A stretch of DNA of 7,574 bases, taken from Sulfuricella sp. (GTDB taxonomy: Bacteria; Pseudomonadota; Gammaproteobacteria; Burkholderiales; Sulfuricellaceae). The notes under the pieces are model-generated. The model worked only from the letters and a program-made list of their open reading frames with translations. It was not told where the DNA came from and did not search any database. Position 1 is the first letter of the stretch, and each line of letters opens with the position of its first letter. A program made the translations under genes and the position numbers. Of the stretch, positions 1-6,002 are shown piece after piece. The stretch covers positions 1 to 7,574 of the forward strand of contig JAIOJM010000296.1 of the NCBI GenBank assembly GCA_019911785.1. The letters run 5' to 3'.

Positions 1-792
1 TTCGTATTCTTCGACCAGAATGCGGCGGCGGATGACGAATCATCCAAGTTCCTCAACAACACCTTCGTCCACAACCCGCTGCTGGATTCTGGCGGCGACG
101 CGGGGGTGGATGCCTACGGCTTCACCCCGGGGGTGCGCATCGCCTATCACAACGAGACCGAAAAACCGGAATGGTGGCGGGCATCGCTGGGCATGTTCGG
201 CGCAGGCAGCGGCGCAGGCTACGACCGCACCTTCAGCTCCCCATTCGTCATCGGGCAGCTGGAATTCGGGCGCAAGTTCTTCGGCGGCCTGAATGGAAAC
301 TATCGCCTCTATGCCTGGCGCAACGGCCAGTCAACGGCTTACCAGAATGGGTTCGACACCGCCACCGAACGCCATTCCGGATGGGGCGCGAGCGTCGATC
401 AGCGCGTCGGAGACGCAACAACGGTGTTCGGCCGCTACGGCAAGAGCCTGAACGGCAATGTGCGCTTCGACCAAGCCCTGACGCTGGGCGCGGAATTCGG
501 TGGCAACTACTGGAACCGAGGCGCGGACAGCATCGGCGTGGCATTGGGCTGGCTGCGCACGACCGGGGATTTCCGCGACAACTCCGCAGCGCTGGACACC
601 GACGCCGACGGCAATCCGGATTTCGGCTACACGGCAACGGGCACCGAACAGCTGGCAGAAATCTACTACAGGATCCGCCTCAACAGCAGCCTGGAACTGA
701 CCCCGGACTTCCAGCTGATACGCCATCCCGGCGGCGACAAGACCGCTACGACCGCAAAGGTGTTCGGTTTACGCGCCAAAGCGAGCTTCTGA
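1..792 (+). CDS. OprB-family outer-membrane porin, C-terminal part (5' end outside window)
   Basis: The frame is open from base 1 to a TGA at 790-792, giving 263 visible residues with no start in the window, so the N-terminus is missing. The sequence alternates aromatic/hydrophobic and polar residues in short strands separated by Gly/Asn/Asp-rich turns, as in a beta-barrel. It ends in Phe, the usual last residue of outer-membrane barrels. The C-terminal pattern (Y-R-I/L strand, 'LTPDFQ', 'HPGG', 'GLRA', final F) is what I associate with the OprB/carbohydrate-selective porin family, whose members form passive diffusion channels. A D-x-D-x-D-G-x-x-D loop at visible residues 199-207 resembles a calcium-binding turn. 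It lies 42 bases upstream of an iron-uptake cupredoxin gene in the same direction, so it may be the outer-membrane entry for the metal. The substrate is inferred from context; another solute, or an independent operon, is possible. Confidence 0.75.
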   Translation, partial: FVFFDQNAAADDESSKFLNNTFVHNPLLDSGGDAGVDAYGFTPGVRIAYHNETEKPEWWRASLGMFGAGSGAGYDRTFSSPFVIGQLEFGRKFFGGLNGNYRLYAWRNGQSTAYQNGFDTATERHSGWGASVDQRVGDATTVFGRYGKSLNGNVRFDQALTLGAEFGGNYWNRGADSIGVALGWLRTTGDFRDNSAALDTDADGNPDFGYTATGTEQLAEIYYRIRLNSSLELTPDFQLIRHPGGDKTATTAKVFGLRAKASF

Positions 793-834
793 GCTTGATT
801 AACCACCCATGACCGCAGACCAAGGAAAATCATC

Positions 835-1176
835 ATGAGTATCCTGAAGCTCTTTAACCGCATTGCCACGACCGTCATTTTTACCCTGCCCCCAGCCGCG
901 CTTGCAGAAGACATGCCCACCTTCCAGCTCACCGCGAAGGGCGGGCGCTTTTATCCTGAAACCATCGAAGCACCGGCCGGGAAGAAGTTCAGGATCGCCA
1001 TCAAGAACGAAGGCCCCGGCCCGGAAGAATTCGAGAGCCTCGAGCTTCGGAAGGAAACCGTGCTCGCGCCCGGCGTCACCCGGACATTGGTGTTCGCGCC
1101 AATGAAGCCGGGGATATACAAGTTTTTCGGCGAATTCCACCTGAATACCGCCAAGGGCCAGATCGTCGTCAAGTAG
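835..1176 (+). CDS. ftrB: Periplasmic cupredoxin-like protein, FtrB/EfeO cupredoxin-domain type
   Basis: This 113-residue secreted protein has a signal peptide: a basic N-terminus, a hydrophobic stretch at about residues 10-23, and a likely cut after ALA (residues 22-24). The mature part is one small beta-sandwich of about 89 residues. It has the pattern 'F-Y-P-E-T-I' (39-44), 'P-A-G' (47-49), 'N-E-G-P-G-P-E-E-F-E' (58-67), 'A-P-G-V-T' (78-82), 'P-G-I-Y' (92-95) and 'G-E-F-H' (99-102), ending in a short V-V-K strand. This matches the cupredoxin domain of EfeO and of FtrB in Bordetella-type ferrous uptake systems, proposed to handle copper or oxidise Fe(II) for the permease. There is no Cys and only one His (H102), so the classical blue-copper site is absent. 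AAGGA at 822-826 lies 8 bases before the ATG. The FTR1 permease follows after 9 bases, supporting co-translation. The symbol is given by gene order and domain type. Confidence 0.8.
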   Translation: MSILKLFNRIATTVIFTLPPAALAEDMPTFQLTAKGGRFYPETIEAPAGKKFRIAIKNEGPGPEEFESLELRKETVLAPGVTRTLVFAPMKPGIYKFFGEFHLNTAKGQIVVK

Positions 1177-1185
1177 GAGAAAACA

Positions 1186-2001
1186 GTGGGCAATACGCTA
1201 TTCATCGTCTGGCGCGAAAGCGTCGAAGGCATCCTCGTGGTGGGCATCCTCTATGCTTGGCTCAAATCCCATCCACAAGGCGCGCGCGGCATGCGCTATT
1301 TGTGGGGCGGCGTGGCCGCCGGGCTGGGGCTGGCTGGGCTGCTCGCGCTGGCCATGATGGGGGTATACAGCAGCCTGGACGGCGATGCGCTGGATTATTT
1401 CCAGCTCGGCATGATGCTCGTCGCTGCCGGGCTGATCACCCAGATGGTGTTCTGGATGAGAGAGCACGGCCGCACCCTGAAAAAGGAGCTGGAAACCGGC
1501 CTGGAACGCGCGGCGGGCGAGGCCAACTGGATGGGTGTATCGATCATTGCCATGTTCGCGGTCGGGCGCGAAAGCGCGGAAACCGTGATCTTCCTCTACG
1601 GCAACGGAATGGGGCAGCAAGGCATGGCGTTCGCGCAGTTCCTCGGCGCCGCCGCGCTGGGCTTTGCGTTTGCGCTCCTCACCTTCTGGCTGCTGGTCAA
1701 GGGCGGGCGCACCCTGTCGTGGAAGAACTTCTTCCGCATCAGCGAAACCCTGCTCCTGCTACTTGCCGCCGGGCTGCTGGTCGGCGGGGTGGAAAAAATG
1801 ATCGGCTACGACTGGATTCCGGCATTGGCAGATCCGGTGTGGGATTCCTCCTTTCTGCTCGACGACAACGCAACCGTCGGCAACCTGGTCGCCACGCTCA
1901 CCGGCTACCGCTCCCACCCGGCCCTGACCCTGGTGCTGGCGTATGCCGCCTACTGGGCGCTGGTGCTCGGTTGGCCGCGGTTGCGCAAGCAGGCGACATG
2001 A
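1186..2001 (+). CDS. ftrC: FTR1-family iron permease (FtrC/EfeU-like)
   Basis: This 271-residue integral inner-membrane protein has about seven hydrophobic segments (near residues 13-25, 38-60, 72-91, 116-140, 148-172, 186-204 and 246-264). It carries the two signature R-E-x-x-E motifs of the FTR1/EfeU family: RESVE at 10-14 in the first helix and RESAE at 128-132 in the fourth. In this family these glutamates bind Fe(III) during import coupled to periplasmic oxidation of Fe(II). The length is normal for the bacterial family and both motifs are intact. The start is GTG at 1186, chosen because AGGAG at 1175-1179 sits 6 bases upstream and the RExxE motif is then in its usual position close to the N-terminus. 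It is 9 bases after the cupredoxin stop, and its own stop overlaps the next start (ATGA). The gene order cupredoxin, FTR1, 4Fe-4S membrane protein matches FtrBCD. Family assignment is firm; the ferrous substrate is inferred from the neighbours. Confidence 0.93.
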   Translation: MGNTLFIVWRESVEGILVVGILYAWLKSHPQGARGMRYLWGGVAAGLGLAGLLALAMMGVYSSLDGDALDYFQLGMMLVAAGLITQMVFWMREHGRTLKKELETGLERAAGEANWMGVSIIAMFAVGRESAETVIFLYGNGMGQQGMAFAQFLGAAALGFAFALLTFWLLVKGGRTLSWKNFFRISETLLLLLAAGLLVGGVEKMIGYDWIPALADPVWDSSFLLDDNATVGNLVATLTGYRSHPALTLVLAYAAYWALVLGWPRLRKQAT

Positions 2002-2522
2002 ACGCGATTGTTTTAACGCCAGATTGGGGCAGCCCAATCAGTCCGGAACCGGATCGAGGCACGTGCCTGCTCTGCGCCATCGTCGGAATGTTGGCAGCGG
2101 CGATGACGCTGGCAGTGCTGGCCAAGATGCTGTTCCTCGCCCCTGCCGGCCCAACCGTGCTGCCCCTCGACGAAACTTGCAGCCTCAGCCGGGAAACCTG
2201 CTCCGTGCGCCTACCGGACGGCGGAACGCTGAAATTTTCCATCGGCCCACACCCTGTTCCACTGCTCCAGACGCTGACACTCGAAATCCGCATCTCCGAC
2301 AGCGATGCGCACCCGGTAGAAGTCGGTTTTACCGGTGTGAACGTACCTATGGCTTTCAACCGCACTTATCCCACGCCCGCTACCGACGGGGCTTATACCG
2401 CTCAAACCACGCTGCCTCTTTGTGCTTCCGGTCACATGGTTTGGCAAGCATCCGTGCTGCTGGAAAAAGGCGATGACCGCCTTCTTGTCCCGTTCCGCTT
2501 CGAAACCGAACGTGGCGCATAA
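1998..2522 (+). CDS. Single-pass membrane protein with periplasmic beta domain, unknown function (FixH/YtkA-like fold possible)
   Basis: I do not recognise this 174-residue protein with certainty. The ATG at 1998 overlaps the permease stop in an ATGA junction, so the two are probably translationally coupled. The frame is open well upstream, but that part lies wholly inside the permease gene. The N-terminal 22 residues are polar, residues 23-48 form one transmembrane helix, and the rest should be periplasmic. The soluble part has a Cys pair (C61, C68), a third Cys (C142), M118, and a strand pattern 'G-A-Y-T-A-Q-T-T-L-P' then 'H-M-V-W-Q-A-S-V' near 131-153. It ends in a 'F-R-F' strand. This resembles the immunoglobulin-like fold of FixH or YtkA-type domains, but that is an impression from pattern. 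Because it sits between FtrC and FtrD homologues, it may help assemble the iron transporter or deliver metal to it. The FtrD-like gene starts 16 bases later. Confidence 0.75.
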   Translation: MNAIVLTPDWGSPISPEPDRGTCLLCAIVGMLAAAMTLAVLAKMLFLAPAGPTVLPLDETCSLSRETCSVRLPDGGTLKFSIGPHPVPLLQTLTLEIRISDSDAHPVEVGFTGVNVPMAFNRTYPTPATDGAYTAQTTLPLCASGHMVWQASVLLEKGDDRLLVPFRFETERGA

Positions 2523-2538
2523 CAGAATGAGATAAATC

Positions 2539-3951
2539 ATGAAAATGGAACAACCGATATTCTTCCACCCCATGCCGCCGCTCCCCGCTTCGCGCCTGCA
2601 GCGCCTGGGTGACGCCATGAGGCGCAACCGCTGTCTCATCATCAGCGTGCAATGGGCGGTGGTGGTTTTCTACCTGGCGCTGGTGACGGTGCCGGCCTTT
2701 CTTCCCCTGCCGGGGACTGGTTCCAGCGTGCTGAACAACCTCACCCTGCTCGCCCAGTTCATGTTCTGGGGCATCTGGTGGCCGTTCGTGATCATTTCCA
2801 CGCTCGCTTTGGGACGGGTGTGGTGCGGTGTCTTCTGCCCGGAAGGCACGCTCACCGAACTCGCCAGCCGCCACGGCCTGGGCCGTCCGGTGCCGCGCTG
2901 GCTGAAGTGGGGCGGCTGGCCGTTCGCCGCCTTCGTCATCACCACGGTGTACGGGCAGTTGGTGAGCGTCTACGAATACCCCAAGGCCGTTCTGCTGGTG
3001 CTGGGCGGCTCCACCGTCGCCGCCGTCGCCGTCGGCTTCGTCTACGGCAAGGGCAAGCGCGTCTGGTGCCGCCACCTGTGCCCGGTCTCCGGCGTGTTCG
3101 CCCTGCTCGCCCGGCTAGCACCGGTGCATTTCAGGGTGGACCGCGAAAAATGGGATGCCGCCGCGACGACCCATCCAGCGCCGGTCGACTGCGCCCCACT
3201 GATTGACATACGGCGTATGAAAAGCGGCTCGCAGTGCCACATGTGCGGACGCTGCAGCGGGCACCGCGACGCCGTCGCCCTCGCCCCGCGCCTGCCGGGC
3301 GCCGAGATCGCCAGCCTGAAACCCGCCGAGGCCGGCGCGTGGGAAGCCCGGCTCTTGGTGTTCGGCATCATCGGCACGGCGGTGGGCGCGTTCCAGTGGT
3401 CGTCCTCCCCCTGGTTCGTGGCGATCAAGACCCGCGTTGCCGAATGGCTGATCGAACGCGATTCCTTCGCCCTGCTCCAGGACAACGCGCCCTGGTGGCT
3501 GCTGACCCACTACCCGGAAGCCAATGACGTGTTCACTTGGCTCGATGGCCTCGGCGTTCTCGCCTACATCGGCACCACCGCGCTGATCCTGGGCGGCTGG
3601 ATCACCCTCTGGCTGCGCCTCGCCGGCGCGCTGCTGCCGGGCAGCATGAAGCAGAGCGGGCGATGGCTCGCCTATGCCCTCATCCCGCTGGGCGGGCTGG
3701 GCGTGTTCCTCGGGCTGTCATCCCTTACCGTCACCCTGCTCAAGGCCGAGGGCGTCATCATGCCCTGGCTACCCGAGGTGCGCGGAGCGCTGCTGGCCCT
3801 GGCTGCACTGTGGAGCCTGTGGCTCGGCGGGCGCATGCTGTTCGCCCTGCCCGGCGCGTCCCGCGTGGCAAGACTGACGGCGCTGGCCTGCCTGACTACG
3901 GCCATCGGAGGTGTCGTGCTACCGTGGGTCTTCCTGTTTTATATATGGTAG
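2539..3951 (+). CDS. ftrD: Polytopic 4Fe-4S membrane protein, FtrD / NapH-NosR-CcoG superfamily
   Basis: This 470-residue inner-membrane protein has helices near residues 32-56, 68-90, 125-145, 149-170, 272-286, 336-359, 376-400, 414-436 and 446-468. Two W-C-x-x-x-C-P motifs (C96/C100 and C177/C181) are the paired CxxxCP signatures of the NapH/NosR/CcoG superfamily, which passes electrons across or along the membrane. A loop after the fourth helix carries C218 and then C233-x2-C236-x2-C239, enough for one [4Fe-4S] cluster. The usual second C-x2-C-x2-C-x3-C-P ferredoxin motif is absent. FTR1-linked homologues such as FtrD are thought to transfer electrons for ferrous iron import. The position directly behind FTR1 fits this, although the electron path is not established. 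The ATG at 2539 has only a weak GAG-containing Shine-Dalgarno (2529-2531); a second ATG follows two codons later at 2545. It is the last gene of this operon. Confidence 0.87.
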   Translation: MKMEQPIFFHPMPPLPASRLQRLGDAMRRNRCLIISVQWAVVVFYLALVTVPAFLPLPGTGSSVLNNLTLLAQFMFWGIWWPFVIISTLALGRVWCGVFCPEGTLTELASRHGLGRPVPRWLKWGGWPFAAFVITTVYGQLVSVYEYPKAVLLVLGGSTVAAVAVGFVYGKGKRVWCRHLCPVSGVFALLARLAPVHFRVDREKWDAAATTHPAPVDCAPLIDIRRMKSGSQCHMCGRCSGHRDAVALAPRLPGAEIASLKPAEAGAWEARLLVFGIIGTAVGAFQWSSSPWFVAIKTRVAEWLIERDSFALLQDNAPWWLLTHYPEANDVFTWLDGLGVLAYIGTTALILGGWITLWLRLAGALLPGSMKQSGRWLAYALIPLGGLGVFLGLSSLTVTLLKAEGVIMPWLPEVRGALLALAALWSLWLGGRMLFALPGASRVARLTALACLTTAIGGVVLPWVFLFYIW

Positions 3952-4048
3952 CAATCAATTCATTTCCGCATTGAGCCTGACTGGTCCCGGACTTTGCGGT
4001 GCAATCCGATCAATAGTTTTTTCCTATCACCGCGTTTTAAAAAAACAA

Positions 4049-4078
4049 TTTCCAGCCGCACCATTTAGAAACTATATT
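4049..4078 (+). promoter_or_regulatory. Candidate sigma70-type promoter of the rubrerythrin operon
   Basis: TTTCCA at 4049-4054 matches 4 of 6 bases of the -35 consensus. TATATT at 4073-4078 matches 5 of 6 of the -10 consensus. The spacer is 18 bases. An AT-rich tract (4034-4050) directly upstream could serve as an UP element. Transcription would start near 4085, giving a leader of about 64 bases. I see no clear Fur, FNR or OxyR operator, so regulation by iron, oxygen or peroxide is not shown by the sequence. Confidence 0.5.
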
Positions 4079-4094
4079 GGAATGGCCTAAACGC

Positions 4095-4129
4095 AACCCG
4101 TACTCCCGGCGCGGGATGCAAGCCGGGTT
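4095..4129 (+). promoter_or_regulatory. Structured 5' leader with nested or alternative hairpins before the rubrerythrin gene
   Basis: An outer stem pairs AACCCG (4095-4100) with CGGGTT (4124-4129). It encloses an inner hairpin TCCCG (4104-4108) with CGGGA (4112-4116) around a three-base loop. A competing stem pairs CCCGGC (4105-4110) with GCCGGG (4122-4127). The two folds cannot form fully together. They end 7 bases before the Shine-Dalgarno (4137-4141), so they could affect translation or mRNA stability. No known riboswitch class is recognised; the length is too short for most. Confidence 0.4.
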
Positions 4130-4136
4130 TATGTAT

Positions 4137-4141
4137 AGGAG
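4137..4141 (+). promoter_or_regulatory. Ribosome binding site that fixes the rubrerythrin start
   Basis: AGGAG lies 7 bases before the ATG at 4149. The same frame is open further upstream to a TTG at 4077, but that part lies in the leader and promoter and encodes nothing rubrerythrin-like. The site therefore decides in favour of 4149. Confidence 0.8.
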
Positions 4142-4148
4142 AACGACC

Positions 4149-4568
4149 ATGCAACTTAAAGGCAGCAAAACCGAGCAGCACCTGAAAGACGCCTTCGCCG
4201 GCGAATCCCAGGCCAACCGCCGTTATCTCTATTTCGCATCCAAGGCTGACGTGGAAGGCTACAACGACGTAGCCGCCCTGTTCCGTTCCACTGCCGAAGG
4301 CGAAACCGGCCACGCCCATGGCCACCTGGAGTATCTGGAGCAGTGCGGCGACCCAGCCACCGGCCTGCCCTTCGGCCCCACGGCGGACAACCTGAAGACC
4401 GCGGTGGCGGGCGAAACCCACGAGTACACCGATATGTACCCGGGCATGGCCAAGACCGCCCGCGAAGAAGACTTCGACGAGATTGCCGACTGGTTCGAGA
4501 CCCTGGCCAAGGCGGAGCGTTCCCACGCCAACCGCTACCAGAAGGCCCTGAACGAATTCGGCGGCTAA
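4149..4568 (+). CDS. Rubrerythrin (diiron, ferritin-like), lacking the rubredoxin domain
   Basis: This 139-residue protein is a single four-helix ferritin-like domain. All seven ligands of the rubrerythrin diiron site can be placed: E19, E52 with H55 (E-x2-H), E89 with E92 (E-x2-E), and E123 with H126 (E-x2-H). Rubrerythrins reduce hydrogen peroxide to water in the cytoplasm and so protect against oxidative stress. Classical members have a C-terminal rubredoxin domain with two CxxC pairs that feeds electrons to the diiron centre. Here the protein stops after the helix bundle and has one Cys (C66), so it needs an external donor. The Fe-S protein encoded 68 bases downstream is the obvious candidate. 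The ATG at 4149 is preceded by a strong AGGAG. It appears to be the first gene of a five-gene operon. Family and ligands are seen directly; peroxidase activity is known of the family; the donor is inferred. Confidence 0.93.
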   Translation: MQLKGSKTEQHLKDAFAGESQANRRYLYFASKADVEGYNDVAALFRSTAEGETGHAHGHLEYLEQCGDPATGLPFGPTADNLKTAVAGETHEYTDMYPGMAKTAREEDFDEIADWFETLAKAERSHANRYQKALNEFGG

Positions 4569-4579
4569 ACGGCAGCATC

Positions 4580-4601
4580 CCGGCCACTGAAAGGTGGCCG
4601 G
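4580..4601 (+). other. Perfect 8-bp GC hairpin between rubrerythrin and Fe-S protein genes
   Basis: CCGGCCAC (4580-4587) pairs perfectly with GTGGCCGG (4594-4601) around a six-base loop. No T-run follows (the next bases are ATTTCACC), so it is not a standard intrinsic terminator. It begins 11 bases after the rubrerythrin stop and ends 22 bases before the next Shine-Dalgarno. It could protect the 3' end of a processed rubrerythrin message, allowing more rubrerythrin than the downstream proteins, or attenuate transcription. The function is inferred. Confidence 0.5.
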
Positions 4602-4615
4602 ATTTCACCATATCC

Positions 4616-4627
4616 ACTGGAACAGGA
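4616..4627 (+). repeat. 12-base direct repeat, copy 1, overlapping the Shine-Dalgarno of the Fe-S gene
   Basis: ACTGGAACAGGA here is identical to 5979-5990. In both places it leads into the Shine-Dalgarno of the gene that follows. The AGGAG used by the Fe-S gene is at 4624-4628, 8 bases before the ATG at 4637. This supports that start over an in-frame extension back into rubrerythrin. Confidence 0.6.
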
Positions 4628-4636
4628 GAACCCACC

Positions 4637-5971
4637 ATGGCCGGCCCCGCCCGCGAAGGCAACCTGGAAGCACCCACCCGCCACCCCCTGGATTGGCGGA
4701 ACCCGGATTTCTATGCCGAGGAATCTTTGTTCAAGGAACTGGAACGGGTCTTCGACATCTGTCACGGCTGCCGCCGCTGCATCAGCCTGTGCCAGTCTTT
4801 TCCCACCCTGTTCGATCTGGTGGACGAGTCCGACACCATGGAAGTGGATGGCGTAAAAAAATCGGATTACTGGCAGGTCGTGGATCACTGCTATCTGTGC
4901 GACCTGTGTTACATGACCAAGTGCCCCTACGTGCCGCCCCACGAGTGGAACCTGGATTTTCCCCACCTCATGCTGCGGGCCAAGGCCGTCAAATTCAAGA
5001 AGGGCGACATCAAGACCCGCGACCGCATCCTTACCAGCACCGATGCAGTCGGCAATCTGGCCGGCATCCCGGTGGTGGCCCAAGTGGTCAACGCGGCCAA
5101 CAGGTTCGGCCCGGCACGCAAGGTGCTGGAGGCGGTGCTGGGTGTGCATGCGGATGCCAAACTGCCCGAGTACCACAGCAACACCCTGCGCAAGCGCCTT
5201 TCCGGCCATCAAAGCGATGCCAAGCCTGAGCCCGCCGGAAAAACCAGGGGCCAAGTGGCCATCTTTGCCACCTGTTACATGAACCGCAACGAACCCGGCC
5301 CCGGCGAGGATTTCGTCGCCGTTTACGAACACAACGGCATCCCGGTAACACTGGCGGAAAAGGAGCGCTGCTGCGGCATGCCCAAGCTGGAACTGGGCGA
5401 CCTGGAAGCAGTGGCGGCGGCCAAGGAACACAACATCCCCATGCTGGCCAGGCTGGTGGACGCAGGTTGGGACCTCACCGCCCTGATCCCCTCCTGTGTG
5501 CTGATGTTCAAGCAGGAACTGCCGCTGATGTTCCCGGACGATGCGGAGGTGCAGAAGGTGAAAGAAACCTTCTACGACCCTTTCGAATACCTGATGCTGC
5601 GCCACAAGGAAGGCAAGCTGAAGACCGATTTCAAGCAGCCGCTGGGCAAGGTCGCCTACCATGCCGCCTGCCATCAGCGGGTGCAGAATATCGGACAGAA
5701 GACGCGCGAGGCCCTGTCCTTGGTGCCCGACACCACGGTGGAGATCATCGAGCGCTGCTCCGGCCACGACGGCACCTATGCGGTAAAAAAAGAGTTCCAC
5801 GCCTACGCCATGAAAATCGTCAAGCCGGTGGTGGAGCGGGTGAAGAAAGCCGAGGCGGCGCACTATGGCAGCGATTGCGCCATGGCCGGCCATCACATCG
5901 AGAACGGCCTGAAGGATGGCCGCGCGCCGGAACACCCGATCACCTTGCTGCGCAAGGCCTACGGCATCTGA
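4637..5971 (+). CDS. GlpC/HdrD-like Fe-S protein with two [4Fe-4S] motifs and two CCG-type domains
   Basis: This 444-residue protein has no evident signal peptide or membrane helix, so it is probably cytoplasmic. Two ferredoxin-type motifs lie near the N-terminus: C42-x2-C45-x2-C48-x3-C52 and C85-x2-C88-x2-C91-x3-C96-P. Two cysteine-rich domains of the heterodisulfide-reductase/GlpC type follow. The first has C213, C245-C246-G and C287. The second has C345, then C374-S375-G376 where CCG is expected, and C414. Neither C-terminal Cys has the full CxxC partner (C287-x2-M290, C414-x2-A417). Relatives (GlpC, HdrD, glycolate and lactate oxidase subunits) carry electrons between a partner enzyme and a quinone or another cluster. 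No catalytic glycerol-3-phosphate dehydrogenase gene is nearby. Between rubrerythrin and DUF3501, a role as reductase or electron donor of the rubrerythrin is plausible. AGGAG at 4624-4628 supports the start at 4637. Confidence 0.9.
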   Translation: MAGPAREGNLEAPTRHPLDWRNPDFYAEESLFKELERVFDICHGCRRCISLCQSFPTLFDLVDESDTMEVDGVKKSDYWQVVDHCYLCDLCYMTKCPYVPPHEWNLDFPHLMLRAKAVKFKKGDIKTRDRILTSTDAVGNLAGIPVVAQVVNAANRFGPARKVLEAVLGVHADAKLPEYHSNTLRKRLSGHQSDAKPEPAGKTRGQVAIFATCYMNRNEPGPGEDFVAVYEHNGIPVTLAEKERCCGMPKLELGDLEAVAAAKEHNIPMLARLVDAGWDLTALIPSCVLMFKQELPLMFPDDAEVQKVKETFYDPFEYLMLRHKEGKLKTDFKQPLGKVAYHAACHQRVQNIGQKTREALSLVPDTTVEIIERCSGHDGTYAVKKEFHAYAMKIVKPVVERVKKAEAAHYGSDCAMAGHHIENGLKDGRAPEHPITLLRKAYGI

Positions 5972-5978
5972 TCTGAGT

Positions 5979-5990
5979 ACTGGAACAGGA
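5979..5990 (+). repeat. 12-base direct repeat, copy 2, overlapping the Shine-Dalgarno of the DUF3501 gene
   Basis: ACTGGAACAGGA is identical to 4616-4627. It runs into an extended purine-rich Shine-Dalgarno (AGGAAGGAAG, 5987-5996) ending 6 bases before the ATG at 6003. That site decides the DUF3501 start, because the frame is also open upstream inside the Fe-S gene. Confidence 0.6.
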
Positions 5991-6002
5991 AGGAAGACGA
6001 CC

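Larger units (their letters stand above)
3952..4148. other. Intergenic region between the iron-uptake and rubrerythrin operons
   Basis: I find no gene in these 197 bases. The region is more AT-rich than its surroundings, especially at 4011-4050, as expected for a promoter zone. It holds a candidate promoter (4049-4078), a structured leader (4095-4129) and a strong ribosome binding site (4137-4141). A run of six T at 4017-4022 is preceded only by a weak TTGC/GCAA stem (3994-3997 with 4001-4004) ending 12 bases earlier. I therefore do not call an intrinsic terminator for the upstream operon. Confidence 0.7.

Noticed and set aside
248..726. Minus-strand open frames opposite the porin
   Set aside because: They are Arg/Cys-rich or featureless translations antisense to a convincing beta-barrel sequence.
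795..805. TTGAT half-site resembling an FNR box before the cupredoxin gene
   Set aside because: There is no matching ATCAA at the right spacing, and no promoter elements are evident in the 42-base gap.
1257..1997. In-frame upstream extension of the small membrane protein
   Set aside because: It lies entirely within the FTR1 gene and yields Arg/Ala-rich nonsense. The ATG at 1998 in the ATGA junction gives a sensible membrane protein.
3012..3042. GCCGTCGCC-type short tandem repetition
   Set aside because: It encodes an Ala/Val-rich transmembrane helix of the FtrD-like protein with GC-biased codons. It is simple composition and not a functional repeat.
3994..4022. Possible intrinsic terminator after the ftrD-like gene
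   Set aside because: The stem is only 4 bp (TTGC/GCAA) and lies 12 bases before the T-run, so it does not meet the usual hairpin-plus-T pattern.
4343..4636. In-frame upstream extension of the Fe-S protein
   Set aside because: It overlaps the rubrerythrin gene in another frame, gives Arg/Pro-rich low-information sequence, and AGGAG at 4624-4628 supports the ATG at 4637.
5916..6002. Earlier ATG for DUF3501 at 5916
   Set aside because: It would overlap the end of the Fe-S gene and add sequence not typical of the family. AGGAAGGAAG at 5987-5996 supports 6003.
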